A stretch of 64,000 nucleotides of DNA from Mucilaginibacter empetricola (GCF_024808665.1 NZ_JANUBZ010000005.1:1-64000); one strand, 5' to 3'. Shown: positions 42,531-52,442, numbered from the stretch's first letter. The notes: generated from the letters alone by a model not told the origin. Made by a program: numbers and translations.

Positions 42531-45473
42531 TTATTGGAATCGTTCTTCCAGAAACTTTCCGGTATAGGAATCCTTTTCTTTAATCAAATCCTCCGGAACT
42601 CCTTCAAAAACTACTTTACCACCATTGTCGCCACCTTCGGGGCCGATGTCAATTACCCAGTCGGCACATTTAATTACATCCATATTGTGTTCAATTACAA
42701 TAATGGTATTGCCATGCTCCAACAAAGCATCAAATGATTTAAGCAGCTTTTTAATATCGGCAAAATGCAGCCCGGTTGTAGGCTCATCAAAAATAAAGAG
42801 TGTTTTATGTGTATTGTTGCCTTTAACCAGGAACGATGCCAGCTTAATACGTTGCGCTTCGCCACCAGACAAGGTATTAGATGATTGCCCTAACTGCACA
42901 TAGCCTAATCCAACATCCATTAACGGTTTTATTTTGGCAATGATTTTTGGTTCTTTAACAAAGAATTCCAATGCTTCCTCAATGGTCATCCCTAAAACCT
43001 CCGATACGTTCTTTTCGTGATAGGTAACGTCCAATATGTGCTGCTTAAAACGTTTGCCACCACAAGTTTCGCAGGTAAGGAAAATATCAGCCATAAACTG
43101 CATTTCAATCTTTACCTCACCCTCGCCCTGGCAAACATCGCAACGCCCGCCTTCCACATTAAACGAAAATGCTGATGGCTTTAATCCCGCCGCTTTTGAC
43201 ACCGGTTGGGCAGCATATAAATTACGGATTTCATCCCAGGCCTTAACATAAGTAACCGGGTTGGACCGCGACGAACGGCCTATCGGGTTTTGATCTACCA
43301 GTTCAACCTGTTCAATTTTTTGGTAATCACCCTCTATACTATCATATGTTCCGGTTTGTTCGCCGTTATAATTACCCAATGTTTTTTGTAATGCGGGTGC
43401 CAATACCCGTTTTACTAAACTGGTTTTGCCGGAACCGGATACACCGGTAACTACAGATAATACTCCCAGTGGAAATTTAGCACTTACATTTTTCAAATTG
43501 TTTTCGCGGGCGCCTTTTATTTCAATAAAATCATTCCATTTGCGGCGACTTTTAGGGATGGCAATTTCTTCTTTTCCACTCAGGTAACGCCCGGTAAGGC
43601 TGTTGTCATCTTTGATGATTTCGTCATAAGTACCGGAGAAGATTAAATTACCGCCATGTGTGCCCGCTTCAGGGCCAATATCAATAATATGGTCGGCCGC
43701 TTTCATAATCTCTTCTTCGTGCTCCACCACCAAAACGGTATTGCCTACATCGCGCAGTGATTTCAGTACACTTATTAAACGTTGCGTATCGCGGGGGTGT
43801 AAGCCAATGCTTGGTTCATCCAATACATAAATAGATCCCACCAAACTACTGCCTAATGAAGTAGCCAAATTAATACGCTGTGATTCACCACCCGATAGCG
43901 TGTTCGATAATCGGTTTAATGTTAAATAACGTAGGCCTACATCATTTAAAAACGCTAAGCGGTTGGTTATTTCCATCAATAAACGCTTACCCACTTTGGC
44001 ATCGGTTTCATTTAGTTCGATGGTGTTAAAAAATGCAAGTGCTTTATCCAGGGCCATCAAAACCACATCAGTTATTGATTTGCCATTTATTTTTACATAT
44101 GATGCATCTTGCCTTAAACGGCTGCCCTTACACTCGGGACAGGTGGTTTTGCCACGATAGCGCGACAACATTACGCGGTATTGAATTTTATAGGTTTGCT
44201 CTTCAAGCTCTTTAAAAAACTCATCCAGTCCGCGGAAATAGGCGTTGCCTTTCCACAAAAGCTGTTGTTGTTGTTCGGTAAGCTGATTGTATTGGCGATG
44301 GATCGGGAAGTCGAACTTTAAAGCATTTTTTATAAGCAGATCATTCCATTCACGCATTTTTTCGCCCCTCCATGGGGCTATAGCGCCTTCATAAACACTT
44401 TTGCTTTTGTCTGGAATGACCAGGTCCTCATCAATGCCAATCACTTTTCCGTAACCTTCACATCTTTTGCAGGCGCCATAAGGATTGTTAAAACTGAAAA
44501 AATTTGCGGTAGGTTCTTCAAAACGGATACCATCAAGCTCAAACCTGTCGCAGAAGAAACGTTCCTGTTCTTTTTCAGCATCAGGTTCCTGGTAACGCAC
44601 ATAGCAATCGCCCTTGCCTTCAAAAAATGCAGTTTGTATCGAATCGCCTAAGCGGCTTATGGTTTCATCTTCTTCATTTTTTGAGATACGGTCAATAACA
44701 ATGCGCACGGTAGAGGTTAGTGGCTGGAGATTAGTGGTTAAAGCGTTATCGTCACTCTCTGTCTTTGATTTTTTAGCTGTAGCTTTTGTCTTTTTGCTTT
44801 CTGCTTTTTGCTTTCCGGTTTCTGCTCCTTCCACTTCATTTATCAACCATGAGCCATCATCAACAATGCTCATGTCTTCCAGCAAATCTTCAATTTTTGA
44901 GAGCTTGCCTCTAAATTCCACCCGTACGAAGCCCTTTTGCATTAATACCGCAAGTTCTTCTTTTAAGCTGCGGTTATTGTGCGGATATAATGGGCATAAA
45001 AGGGTAACCTGTGTTTCATCAGGCAGCGTCATAATGAAATTAACTACATCGGTAACATTGTCTTTTTTTACTATTTGGCCTGATATCGGCGATATAGTTT
45101 TGCCTATCCGGGAGAAAAGCAGTTTCAGGTAATCGTAAATCTCAGTTGAAGTGCCAACGGTTGAACGTGGATTGGAGGTAATTATCTTTTGCTCAATTGC
45201 AATAGCTGGAGCTATACCTTTAATATAATCAACATCGGGCTTATTCATCCTCCCTAAAAACTGACGGGCATACGATGAAAGACTTTCCACATAACGGCGC
45301 TGTCCTTCGGCATAAAGCGTATCAAAAGCCAGTGATGATTTACCCGAGCCCGACATACCTGTAACTACTACCAGTTTGTTTTTAGGTATAGCCACGTCCA
45401 TGTTTTTCAGGTTGTGAACTCTGGCTCCTTTAATAATAATATGACGTTGTGGATCTTTGTCTGCTTCTTTCAT
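42531..45473 (-). CDS. uvrA: Excinuclease ABC subunit A
   Basis: The 980-residue protein has two ABC ATPase cassettes with Walker A motifs [26 protein letters not shown] and [15 protein letters not shown]. It has zinc-finger Cys sets (CPEC...; [27 protein letters not shown]) and the signatures [14 protein letters not shown] and [14 protein letters not shown]. UvrA finds DNA damage together with UvrB in nucleotide excision repair. Residues about 217-255 are an additional Lys/Ser/Thr-rich stretch ([20 protein letters not shown] and following). Its DNA resembles the intergenic word repeats of this genome, and it interrupts a conserved region without shifting frame. Confidence 0.98.
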   Translation of the reverse strand: MKEADKDPQRHIIIKGARVHNLKNMDVAIPKNKLVVVTGMSGSGKSSLAFDTLYAEGQRRYVESLSSYARQFLGRMNKPDVDYIKGIAPAIAIEQKIITSNPRSTVGTSTEIYDYLKLLFSRIGKTISPISGQIVKKDNVTDVVNFIMTLPDETQVTLLCPLYPHNNRSLKEELAVLMQKGFVRVEFRGKLSKIEDLLEDMSIVDDGSWLINEVEGAETGKQKAESKKTKATAKKSKTESDDNALTTNLQPLTSTVRIVIDRISKNEEDETISRLGDSIQTAFFEGKGDCYVRYQEPDAEKEQERFFCDRFELDGIRFEEPTANFFSFNNPYGACKRCEGYGKVIGIDEDLVIPDKSKSVYEGAIAPWRGEKMREWNDLLIKNALKFDFPIHRQYNQLTEQQQQLLWKGNAYFRGLDEFFKELEEQTYKIQYRVMLSRYRGKTTCPECKGSRLRQDASYVKINGKSITDVVLMALDKALAFFNTIELNETDAKVGKRLLMEITNRLAFLNDVGLRYLTLNRLSNTLSGGESQRINLATSLGSSLVGSIYVLDEPSIGLHPRDTQRLISVLKSLRDVGNTVLVVEHEEEIMKAADHIIDIGPEAGTHGGNLIFSGTYDEIIKDDNSLTGRYLSGKEEIAIPKSRRKWNDFIEIKGARENNLKNVSAKFPLGVLSVVTGVSGSGKTSLVKRVLAPALQKTLGNYNGEQTGTYDSIEGDYQKIEQVELVDQNPIGRSSRSNPVTYVKAWDEIRNLYAAQPVSKAAGLKPSAFSFNVEGGRCDVCQGEGEVKIEMQFMADIFLTCETCGGKRFKQHILDVTYHEKNVSEVLGMTIEEALEFFVKEPKIIAKIKPLMDVGLGYVQLGQSSNTLSGGEAQRIKLASFLVKGNNTHKTLFIFDEPTTGLHFADIKKLLKSFDALLEHGNTIIVIEHNMDVIKCADWVIDIGPEGGDNGGKVVFEGVPEDLIKEKDSYTGKFLEERFQ

Positions 45474-45954
45474 TTAGTTCATAGAGTTCATGAATCATTG
45501 TTCATAGCAAACTATTGTATGCATATAATGATGATCCATTTTGTAGTAAAGATGTTGGGTTGCAGCGCTAATTTTGTGTTTATGGCCATGAATAATGATC
45601 CAAAAACTATAGGCTGCGTTCCAAAACGCAAAAATCCTAAAATATTTAGCAGTATCCAAATATGTTTGTGATTAGTAGGCAGTTATTTGTCAATATTTTG
45701 ATTTGTTTGCAATGGGCTGACATAACTGTAGCAACTCCATTTTATTGTTCTCCATATACCTTATTATATGCGGTAAATAGGCTTTTAAGCACTATTTAAC
45801 AAATATTAACATTTCTGACAGAAAATATTATTTGTTTTTCTAATGATAAATTGGTTTATTTGAATAAGATTTTTTTTAACCCCTAAAAAATAACGTATAG
45901 ATAAAACTCTACTCAATAAAATATTATTATTTAATTAAGTTAAGTAGTTTTTCT
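45474..45954. other. Gene-free gap between uvrA and the sigma factor gene
   Basis: The first 60 bases repeat GTTCAT words (TTAGTTCATAGAGTTCATG). The rest is AT-rich. A TAATTTTG -7-like site at 45569-45576 has no well-placed TTG. I see no gene here. Confidence 0.5.
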
Positions 45955-46539
45955 ATGGATTTTCAATTGAAAAGTGATCAGGATCTAATCCATCATTATG
46001 TTGCTGGTGATGAAGCTGGATTGGTAGAGCTGATTCGACGCTATCAATCAAAAATTTACACTTCCATTTATTTGCTGGTAAAGGATGAATATCTGGCTGA
46101 AGATATTTTTCAGGATACCTTTATTAAAGTTATAAATACCTTAAAAGCAGGTAAATATAATGAAGAAGGTAAGTTTTTACCATGGGTTACCCGTATTGCC
46201 CATAATTTGGTTATTGACCATTTTCGCCGGGAAAAACGCGCGCCAATGATAAGCAATGGCGATGACTTTGATATTTTTGAAGTTTTAGGTAATTACGACG
46301 AAAGTACCGAAGACCGGATGGTACGCGAACAAACCTATAAAGATCTTAAATCGTTGATTCACCTGTTGCCTGCCGAGCAGAAAGAGGTATTGATAATGCG
46401 CCACTTTGGCGATATGAGCTTTAAAGAAATTGCTGATATTACAGATGTTAGCATCAACACAGCTCTTGGCCGTATGCGTTATGCGCTTAATAACTTGCGC
46501 AAAATGATGCAGAGTAAAGAGTTGAGTTTGAAGAATTAG
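45955..46539 (+). CDS. RNA polymerase sigma factor, ECF type (sigma-70 family)
   Basis: The 194-residue protein has region 2 with LVKDEYLAEDIFQDTFIKVINTL and GKFLPWVTRIAHNLVIDHFRREKR, and region 4 with LPAEQKEVLIMRHFGDMSFKEIADITDVSINTALGRMRYALNNLRK. This is the full ECF layout. It directs polymerase to a special set of promoters. No anti-sigma FecR-like gene follows; instead a small conserved-looking protein lies 210 bases downstream. Confidence 0.95.
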   Translation: MDFQLKSDQDLIHHYVAGDEAGLVELIRRYQSKIYTSIYLLVKDEYLAEDIFQDTFIKVINTLKAGKYNEEGKFLPWVTRIAHNLVIDHFRREKRAPMISNGDDFDIFEVLGNYDESTEDRMVREQTYKDLKSLIHLLPAEQKEVLIMRHFGDMSFKEIADITDVSINTALGRMRYALNNLRKMMQSKELSLKN

Positions 46540-46540
46540 T

Positions 46541-46637
46541 GAGTAGTTGATTAAGTTGGAATGGTTGATTAAGTTTTAAGATGTGACTTGATTAAACAGA
46601 TGAATGATTGGATAAAACTTACCAAATCAACTTAGCC
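46541..46637. repeat. Strand-switching GTTGATTAAGTT word repeat
   Basis: The left words GTTGATTAAGTTGGAATGG and GTTGATTAAGTTTTAAG recur in the right half as AAAACTTACCAAATCAACTTAG, the other strand. The repeat begins right after the sigma factor stop and could form a hairpin at the end of its mRNA. Confidence 0.65.
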
Positions 46638-46749
46638 TGTCACGAATAAACATCCCCTAAAAAATAAATTTCATTTAATTTTCATCTTCATAAAATATTA
46701 TATTTAAGCTTTCGTTTAGTATCTGTAAACTAAAAATTTCAAAAAGCTT

Positions 46750-46944
46750 ATGGACGAAACCTTTACAGCAACTTTAAGTTTACTGACTAACAAAGCCAGG
46801 GTGAATGAGGAGCTACAAGAGAATTTGGAAGGCGACGAACTGATGTTTTATCATTCACTTCGCGCTGATCTGGATCTTTTGAAAAAAGCCCCGAAATTGC
46901 AGACAATCCATCAAATACTGGATTACTCAAAAAGCCTGCGTTAG
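46750..46944 (+). CDS. Small acidic helical protein of unknown function
   Basis: This is a 64-residue protein with no signal peptide, mostly helical (LTNKARVNEELQENLEGDELMFYHSLRADLDLLKKAP) and ending HQILDYSKSLR. I do not recognise it. Its codon pattern and clean start look real. It follows the ECF sigma factor on the same strand across a 210-base gap. A role as a regulator of that sigma factor is conceivable from position alone. Confidence 0.55.
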   Translation: MDETFTATLSLLTNKARVNEELQENLEGDELMFYHSLRADLDLLKKAPKLQTIHQILDYSKSLR

Positions 46945-47038
46945 TAGTAAACCACAGAACTGGTTCACAGGTCATAGCTGTTTTTTTATAAATAGCTGAT
47001 GATTTGTGAACCTTTCCATTTTTAAGCCATTTCTATTT

Positions 47039-47203
47039 ATTGAGTCATTTTGTCATTGGTCATTAAGTCATTGATGAGGCGGCGTGTTTCAAATAATCAG
47101 AAACTCTTTTGTATTTGCTAATTATTGATGACTATTGCAGTTAAAAACGATAAGATATCAGCCATAGGCAAAATGACTAATGACCCCAATGACCAATGAC
47201 TAA
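47039..47203. repeat. Strand-switching GTCATTGGTCATTA / TAATGACCAATGAC repeat pair
   Basis: The left arm (47039-47077) reads TGTCATTGGTCATTAAGTCAT. The right arm (47168-47203) reads AATGACTAATGACC followed by AATGACCAATGACTA. About 90 bases lie between. The right arm covers the start codon of nth. Confidence 0.75.
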
Positions 47204-47945
47204 ACCCGAACGCTACAAACACTTTGTTGAGTATTTTTCTAAGCAACAGCCCGATGCTGTTACCGAGTTGCATTATGGCAGTCCATTTCAGTTATTGATT
47301 GCGGTAATACTTTCCGCTCAATGTACTGATAAGCGAATAAACCAGGTTACTCCGGCACTATTTGAGCGTTTTCCAACGCCGGAAATTCTGGCTGCTTCAA
47401 CATCTGATGAGGTTTTTAATTATATCCGCAGCGTAAGCTATCCTAATAATAAGGCTAAACATTTAGTGGGTATGGCAAAAATGCTGGTTGAGGTTTTCAA
47501 TAGCGAGGTGCCGTCAGATATTAATGATTTACAGAAAATGCCTGGTGTGGGTCGTAAAACGGCCAATGTAATAGCTTCGGTGGTGTTTGATGCGCCGGCC
47601 ATAGCTGTTGATACACATGTGTTCAGGGTATCAAACCGTATTGGTTTAACCACCAATGCGCGTACACCGCTGGCTGTTGAAAAGCAGCTAGTGCTGTTTT
47701 TGCCCAAAGATACCTTAGCTATTGCCCATCACTGGTTGATATTGCATGGGCGCTATATTTGTATAGCCCGCAGCCCTAAATGCGAAACTTGCCCCATTAG
47801 TTGGTTTTGTAAATATTATGAGCGTACCCATACTGAAACAGCCCTGTTAAAAGCCGAAGCGCTAAAACTTAAGAAAGTGAAAGAGCAGAAAAAGAAAAAC
47901 GCTTTGAATAAGATCAGTAAAGAATTGAAGAAAAGGAGTGAGTAG
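47196..47945 (+). CDS. nth: Endonuclease III
   Basis: The 249-residue protein contains the helix-hairpin-helix LQKMPGVGRKTANVIASVVF with the catalytic Lys, the catalytic Asp in AVDTHVFRVSNRIGL, and a [4Fe-4S] cluster site, C-x6-C-x2-C-x5-C, in CIARSPKCETCPISWFCKYY. It removes oxidised pyrimidines and nicks the abasic site in base-excision repair. The C-terminus adds a Lys-rich tail (VKEQKKKNALNKISKELKKRSE). The start codon ATGACT lies in a repeat arm; MTKPERYKHF is the normal-looking N-terminus. Confidence 0.96.
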   Translation: MTKPERYKHFVEYFSKQQPDAVTELHYGSPFQLLIAVILSAQCTDKRINQVTPALFERFPTPEILAASTSDEVFNYIRSVSYPNNKAKHLVGMAKMLVEVFNSEVPSDINDLQKMPGVGRKTANVIASVVFDAPAIAVDTHVFRVSNRIGLTTNARTPLAVEKQLVLFLPKDTLAIAHHWLILHGRYICIARSPKCETCPISWFCKYYERTHTETALLKAEALKLKKVKEQKKKNALNKISKELKKRSE

Positions 47946-47981
47946 TAATTAGGTAGTATATAATGTTGAAATATTATTGAT

Positions 47982-48164
47982 ATAGCGATGGGTTTTAAAC
48001 TAAGGGTGTTCGAAACCTTGGTTTTATTACGAAATATGATAGGGATGTCACCCTGAGGCACTCGAATGGTGAGCGCAGAGGCCTTTGCCCACATGCTTCG
48101 AGTGCCTCAGCATGACACCCTTTTTTAATGTTTCGAACACTCTTAGTTTTAAACCCATCGCTAT
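47982..48164. repeat. Nested inverted-repeat element between nth and recA
   Basis: The outer arms are 47982-48016 and 48130-48164 (35 bases, two mismatches), starting ATAGCGATGGGTTT. The inner arms are 48046-48066 and 48097-48117, with TGAGGCACTCGAA / TTCGAGTGCCTCA. No protein is encoded. The structure is like a MITE with a second palindromic repeat inserted or nested in it. Confidence 0.85.
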
Positions 48165-48345
48165 GGGAAAAGTCGAGAGGGGATTTTAAAAGCGATTTCC
48201 TTTATGTGAATAATTTTTGATTGTGTATTCAACTTATTACTATTAACTTAATCAACGCATAAACCAATCACATAATAAAAATAATTACTAAAAATATTAG
48301 CATTTGTAAATAATATATTTTACATTTGTTCACACAATTTTTAAT

Positions 48346-49353
48346 ATGAGCAACGCAGAAAAATTAAAAGCATTACAGCTAACCTTAGACAAGCTGGAGA
48401 AGTCATACGGAAAAGGTACTATCATGAAACTGGGTGACACCGTAATTGAGGCAACTGAAGTGATCTCAACAGGGTCTTTAGGGTTAGATATTGCTTTGGG
48501 TGTAGGTGGTTTGCCAAAAGGCCGGGTTATTGAAATATATGGTCCGGAATCATCAGGTAAAACAACATTGGCTATTCATGCCATTGCCGAATCGCAAAAA
48601 AATGGTGGCATTGCTGCTTTTATTGATGCTGAGCATGCTTTTGACCGTTTTTATGCCAAAAAACTAGGCGTTGATGTAGAGAATTTACTGATATCACAAC
48701 CTGATAATGGCGAGCAGGCATTGGAAATTGCCGATAACCTGATCCGTTCGGGAGCTATTGATATTTTGGTTATTGACTCGGTTGCTGCGTTGGTTCCCAA
48801 GGCTGAAATTGAAGGCGAAATGGGCGATTCAAAAATGGGTTTACAAGCTCGTTTAATGTCGCAAGCCTTACGTAAATTAACGGGTACTATTAGTAAAACA
48901 GGATGCTGCTGTATATTTATTAACCAGCTGCGCGAAAAAATTGGTGTAATGTTCGGTAATCCTGAAACTACTACCGGTGGTAATGCGCTTAAATTCTACG
49001 CTTCGGTGCGTTTGGATGTTCGTCGTATATCGCAAATTAAAGATTCTGACGAAGTATCGGGCAACAGGGTTAAGGTAAAGATCGTGAAAAACAAAGTTGC
49101 ACCTCCGTTCCGTATTGCTGAGTTTGATATTATGTTTGGCGAAGGCATATCTAAAGCCGGTGAGATTATTGACCTGGGTGTTGAGCACAACATCATAAAA
49201 AAGGCAGGGTCATGGTTCAGCTACGGCGAAACCCGTTTAGGACAGGGCCGTGATGCGGTGAAACAACTGATACTGGATAATCCGGAATTGATGGAAGAAC
49301 TGGAAGCCAAAATAAAACAAACCGTAACCGGTGACCATCTGGCAGAAGCATAA
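48346..49353 (+). CDS. recA: Recombinase RecA
   Basis: The 335-residue protein has Walker [15 protein letters not shown], Walker [23 protein letters not shown] and the RecA signature [39 protein letters not shown]. It carries out homologous pairing and triggers SOS-type responses where LexA exists. TACATTTG at 48321-48328 is a -7 element 18 bases before the start, with TTG only 14 bases upstream. I saw no clear LexA box. A strong terminator follows. Confidence 0.98.
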   Translation: MSNAEKLKALQLTLDKLEKSYGKGTIMKLGDTVIEATEVISTGSLGLDIALGVGGLPKGRVIEIYGPESSGKTTLAIHAIAESQKNGGIAAFIDAEHAFDRFYAKKLGVDVENLLISQPDNGEQALEIADNLIRSGAIDILVIDSVAALVPKAEIEGEMGDSKMGLQARLMSQALRKLTGTISKTGCCCIFINQLREKIGVMFGNPETTTGGNALKFYASVRLDVRRISQIKDSDEVSGNRVKVKIVKNKVAPPFRIAEFDIMFGEGISKAGEIIDLGVEHNIIKKAGSWFSYGETRLGQGRDAVKQLILDNPELMEELEAKIKQTVTGDHLAEA

Positions 49354-49398
49354 AAATTTGATTTTGCTTATTTCTACATAAATCTACCCATGAAAAAC

Positions 49399-49435
49399 AA
49401 CAAAAAGCTCCGGTATTTTACCGGAGCTTTTTGTT
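49399..49435. terminator. Bidirectional terminator after recA
   Basis: AACAAAAAGCTCCGGTA pairs perfectly with TACCGGAGCTTTTTGTT around three T. It serves recA and the convergent DUF302 gene. Confidence 0.93.
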
Positions 49436-49456
49436 TATATGATGTGGGTTGTGAAA

Positions 49457-49840
49457 CTACCCTAGTACCTTTACCATTAAAGGATCAAGATCAATAGGTG
49501 CACTAACCTGATCAGATAATGAATACCTGCCCTTAATATAAGCGGCGGTATTATAAGCTACCCACACTTTTTGTTCATTATCCTGCCAGGCTATAACTTT
49601 TAAAGGCAGATCCAATGCAGCTACAGGGTTTTCTATCATAATTGGGCCGCCTGATTTTGGGTTGCCAAATAAAATGAATTCAAAGGGTGGTATAATTTGC
49701 CCGGTTTTATGTAACTCGGCCTGCTGATCAATCCGGGCATAAATGGTTACCCCGTTACTTTGCAAAACTGCCTGAAGCTTATCAATAGTGTCTTTTACAG
49801 AGTGCGGGCTTGATTTTATAGTAATTTCTTGTGGATTCAT
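49457..49840 (-). CDS. DUF302 domain protein
   Basis: The 127-residue protein matches the DUF302 pattern: SVKDTIDKLQAVLQSNGVTIYARIDQQAEL, FILFGNPKSGGPIMIENPVAALDLPLKVIAW and a C-terminal short helix. The fold is a small alpha-beta sandwich, often heme- or ligand-associated, without settled function. No signal peptide is present. It is divergent from the DUF1304 gene. Confidence 0.85.
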   Translation of the reverse strand: MNPQEITIKSSPHSVKDTIDKLQAVLQSNGVTIYARIDQQAELHKTGQIIPPFEFILFGNPKSGGPIMIENPVAALDLPLKVIAWQDNEQKVWVAYNTAAYIKGRYSLSDQVSAPIDLDPLMVKVLG

Positions 49841-49941
49841 GGTTGCTGATTTGTTTTGTAAAGCTGAATTCGATTTAAAAACTAAAGATCGATAGATTCT
49901 TAATTTATTCCTTATTTTTAATCAATATAAACCTCAATTAC

Positions 49942-50304
49942 ATGTATTTAATTTCACGCATATTAATAGCAATAGTTATTGTCGAGCATTTTTACTTTTT
50001 ATGGTTGGAAATGTTTGTTTGGACAACCCGGGGGCCAAAAGTGTTTACACATATTCCGGCGGCTTTATTTAAGGAGACCAAAACAATGGCCGCCAACCAG
50101 GGACTTTATAATGGTTTTTTGGCCGCAGGCCTTTTGTGGAGTTTTTTTATAGCAGATGTCGGCTGGCAGCGTAATGTATCCACGTTTTTCCTGGCTTGTG
50201 TAATTGTTGCGGGCCTTTACGGCGCATACAGTGTATCCAAACGGATATTTTTTATACAAGCATTGCCGGCTATATTGGCCATGCTGATGCTGTTTTTTAT
50301 TTAG
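49942..50304 (+). CDS. DUF1304 family membrane protein
   Basis: The 120-residue protein has four transmembrane helices (about 3-20, 52-70, 76-94 and 100-118) and the DUF1304 hallmark VEHFYFLWLEMFVWTT, followed by MAANQGLYNGFLAAGLLW. Its function is not known. It is probably cotranscribed with nothing else; the next gene is separated by a repeat element. Confidence 0.88.
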   Translation: MYLISRILIAIVIVEHFYFLWLEMFVWTTRGPKVFTHIPAALFKETKTMAANQGLYNGFLAAGLLWSFFIADVGWQRNVSTFFLACVIVAGLYGAYSVSKRIFFIQALPAILAMLMLFFI

Positions 50305-50336
50305 AAGATGTGTCTTTGGTGGGTGATTTAAACAAC

Positions 50337-50476
50337 GTCCGACATTAGCTTCACCTAAATCCTCTCCAAAGGAGAGGACTTTAACTTCGCTCTTTTCTAG
50401 AACCCTCTCCTTGCGCCACCGCTAAAGCTGAGGCGGCATGCGGTTGGAGAGGGCAGGGTGAGGCTAACGTTCCTAA
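50337..50476. repeat. MITE-like inverted-repeat element with CCTCTCC/GGAGAGG stems
   Basis: The ends ATTAGCTTCACCT (left) and AGGGTGAGGCTAACG (right) are inverted. Inside are CCTCTCCAAAGGAGAGG (50361-50377) and a larger pair, CCCTCTCC (50403-50410) with GGAGAGGG (50446-50453). The element resembles dispersed repeats with CTCTCC words seen between genes in many Bacteroidota. It lies just before the lpdA promoter region. Confidence 0.8.
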
Positions 50477-50559
50477 CCCTATTGTCAACTTTATCAGTTT
50501 ACAGTTTTATTGGCTCTCAATATTGCTTAACTTTGTGCTCCAAAACAATTTACAAGCTT

Positions 50560-51963
50560 ATGCAATATGATGTTATCGTTATCGGTTCGGGCCCTGGTGG
50601 TTACGTTGCCGCTATACGTTGTGCCCAATTGGGTTTAAAAACTGCTATCATTGAAAAATATAATACTTTAGGCGGTACATGCCTTAACGTAGGTTGTATC
50701 CCTTCAAAAGCGCTTCTTGATTCTTCTGAACATTATCACAATGCTGCCCATGCTTTTACTGATCATGGTATAAGGTTGGACAATTTGAAGGTTGATTTCG
50801 GCCGGATGATTAAACGCAAGCAGGAAGTTGTTGATGCCAATACCAGTGGTATCACCTACCTGATGAAAAAGAACAAAATTGATGTGCATACCGGCGTCGG
50901 TTCTTTTAAAGATAAAAATACCATCAGCATAAAAAAAGCAGATGGTACAGAAACAGAAATAACCGGTACAAATGTGATCATCGCCACCGGTTCAAAACCG
51001 TCCGCATTGCCTTTCATCAAAACTGATAAAAAGCGCATCATTACCTCAACAGAAGCATTAACGCTTACCGAAGTGCCCAAACACCTTGTGTTAATTGGTG
51101 GCGGCGTTATTGGTTTAGAATTGGGATCTGTTTATGCGCGCCTGGGTGCTAAGGTTTCCGTTATTGAATTTATGGATTCCATTATTCCAACTATGGACAA
51201 AAGCCTGGGCAAAGAATTGCAAAAGGTTTTACAAAAACTCGGAATGGAATTTTACCTGGGCCATAAAGTAACAGGTGCAACTGTAAAAGGTAAAGAGGTT
51301 ACCGTAACTTTTGACGACCCTAAAGGTGAAAAGAAAGAGCTTAAAGGCGATTATTGCCTGGTGGCTGTTGGTCGTGTTGCTTATACCGATGGTTTAGGTT
51401 TGGATAAAATTGGTATTACCATTGAAGAGCGTGGCCGTAAAATTCCGGTAAACGATCACCTGGAAACCAGCGTTAAAGGCGTTTATGCCATCGGCGATGT
51501 TATTAAAGGTGCTATGCTTGCTCACAAAGCCGAAGATGAAGGTACTTTGGTAGCTGAAATTATTGCTGGTCAAAAACCGCATATTGATTATAACCTTATA
51601 CCGGGTGTAGTTTATACCTGGCCCGAAGTTGCAGCTGTTGGACAAACAGAAGAGCAATTAAAAGCAGCGGGAGTAAAATATAAAACCGGATCATTCCCAT
51701 TCAAGGCAAGTGGCCGTGCCCGTGCCAGCGGCGATTTAGATGGCTTTGTAAAAGTATTAGCTGATGCTAATACCGACGAAATTTTAGGCGTACACATGAT
51801 TGGTCCGCGTGCTGCCGACATGATTGCAGAGGCCGTTGTTGCTATGGAATATCGTGCGTCAGCCGAAGATATTTCGCGAATGAGCCATGCACATCCTACT
51901 TACACCGAAGCTATGCGCGAAGCTTGCCTTGCAGCAACAGGCAACAGAGCAATACATATTTAA
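50560..51963 (+). CDS. lpdA: Dihydrolipoyl dehydrogenase
   Basis: I chose the ATG at 50560 (MQYDVIVIGSGPGGYVAAI), as expected for this family; the longer frame upstream runs into a repeat element. The 467 residues include the redox pair GGTCLNVGCIPSK, the NAD-binding GGGVIGLELGSVYARLGAKV, the FAD-binding VYAIGDVI and the active-site HAHPTYTEA. It reoxidises lipoyl groups in 2-oxoacid dehydrogenase and glycine cleavage complexes. No E1 or E2 gene is adjacent. TAACTTTG at 50528-50535 is a -7 element 25 bases before the start, with TTG 15 bases upstream of it. Confidence 0.97.
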   Translation: MQYDVIVIGSGPGGYVAAIRCAQLGLKTAIIEKYNTLGGTCLNVGCIPSKALLDSSEHYHNAAHAFTDHGIRLDNLKVDFGRMIKRKQEVVDANTSGITYLMKKNKIDVHTGVGSFKDKNTISIKKADGTETEITGTNVIIATGSKPSALPFIKTDKKRIITSTEALTLTEVPKHLVLIGGGVIGLELGSVYARLGAKVSVIEFMDSIIPTMDKSLGKELQKVLQKLGMEFYLGHKVTGATVKGKEVTVTFDDPKGEKKELKGDYCLVAVGRVAYTDGLGLDKIGITIEERGRKIPVNDHLETSVKGVYAIGDVIKGAMLAHKAEDEGTLVAEIIAGQKPHIDYNLIPGVVYTWPEVAAVGQTEEQLKAAGVKYKTGSFPFKASGRARASGDLDGFVKVLADANTDEILGVHMIGPRAADMIAEAVVAMEYRASAEDISRMSHAHPTYTEAMREACLAATGNRAIHI

Positions 51964-51994
51964 ACGAAAGCTGCTCTTTTTTCACTCCATTAAC

Positions 51995-52036
51995 TCAGGG
52001 GTTAGCAAATATTTACTATTTGTTAACCCCTGTTTC
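51995..52036 (+). terminator. Intrinsic terminator after lpdA
   Basis: AGGGGTTAGCAAAT pairs with ATTTGTTAACCCCT with one G-U pair and is followed by a T-rich run (GTTTCTTTTTT). Confidence 0.88.
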
Positions 52037-52442
52037 TTTTTTATGCCCTTCTGCGTTGTTTCAAAGCGGTTTTCTATCGCTTGATTTTTTTACTTATTTA
52101 TTATTATTTATAAATTAAATTATTTATTTTTAGTAAATAAAGTATTTCCTATAAAAAGCAATTTGTAAACTGGTTTCCAAATTTAATTTAAACAATAAAG
52201 ACAACTTATAACATAATTACAAATATTAAGTATTGATATTAAGTAGTTTGAGTTTTTTGTTTGATTGAAATTGTTTTTATTGAAGAGTGTAAATTAAAAA
52301 GCAATCATTTCTTTTTGCTTAATATGTTAAATATTTTAAACCTAAACCTTAGTGGCTTTTGTAATACTATTCTCCGGATATTAATGAAGGGAAAATAACA
52401 TTTATAGAAGCTCAGGCAATATTTAACCTATAAGTATTTGTT
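52037..52442. other. AT-rich gap before the first T9SS paralog
   Basis: These 400 bases are very AT-rich and hold no gene, tRNA or clear promoter match. A small AAGCAA/TTGCTT hairpin is at about 52297-52321. Confidence 0.5.

Noticed and set aside
44614..45132. 172-codon plus-strand frame opposite uvrA
   Set aside because: It is an antisense shadow of uvrA, whose frame is certain from the ABC motifs; the Ser-rich composition is an artefact.
50458..50559. Longer N-terminal start for lpdA
   Set aside because: The first 34 codons overlap the repeat element and promoter region. The family starts at MQYDVIVIGSGPGG, which the ATG at 50560 gives.
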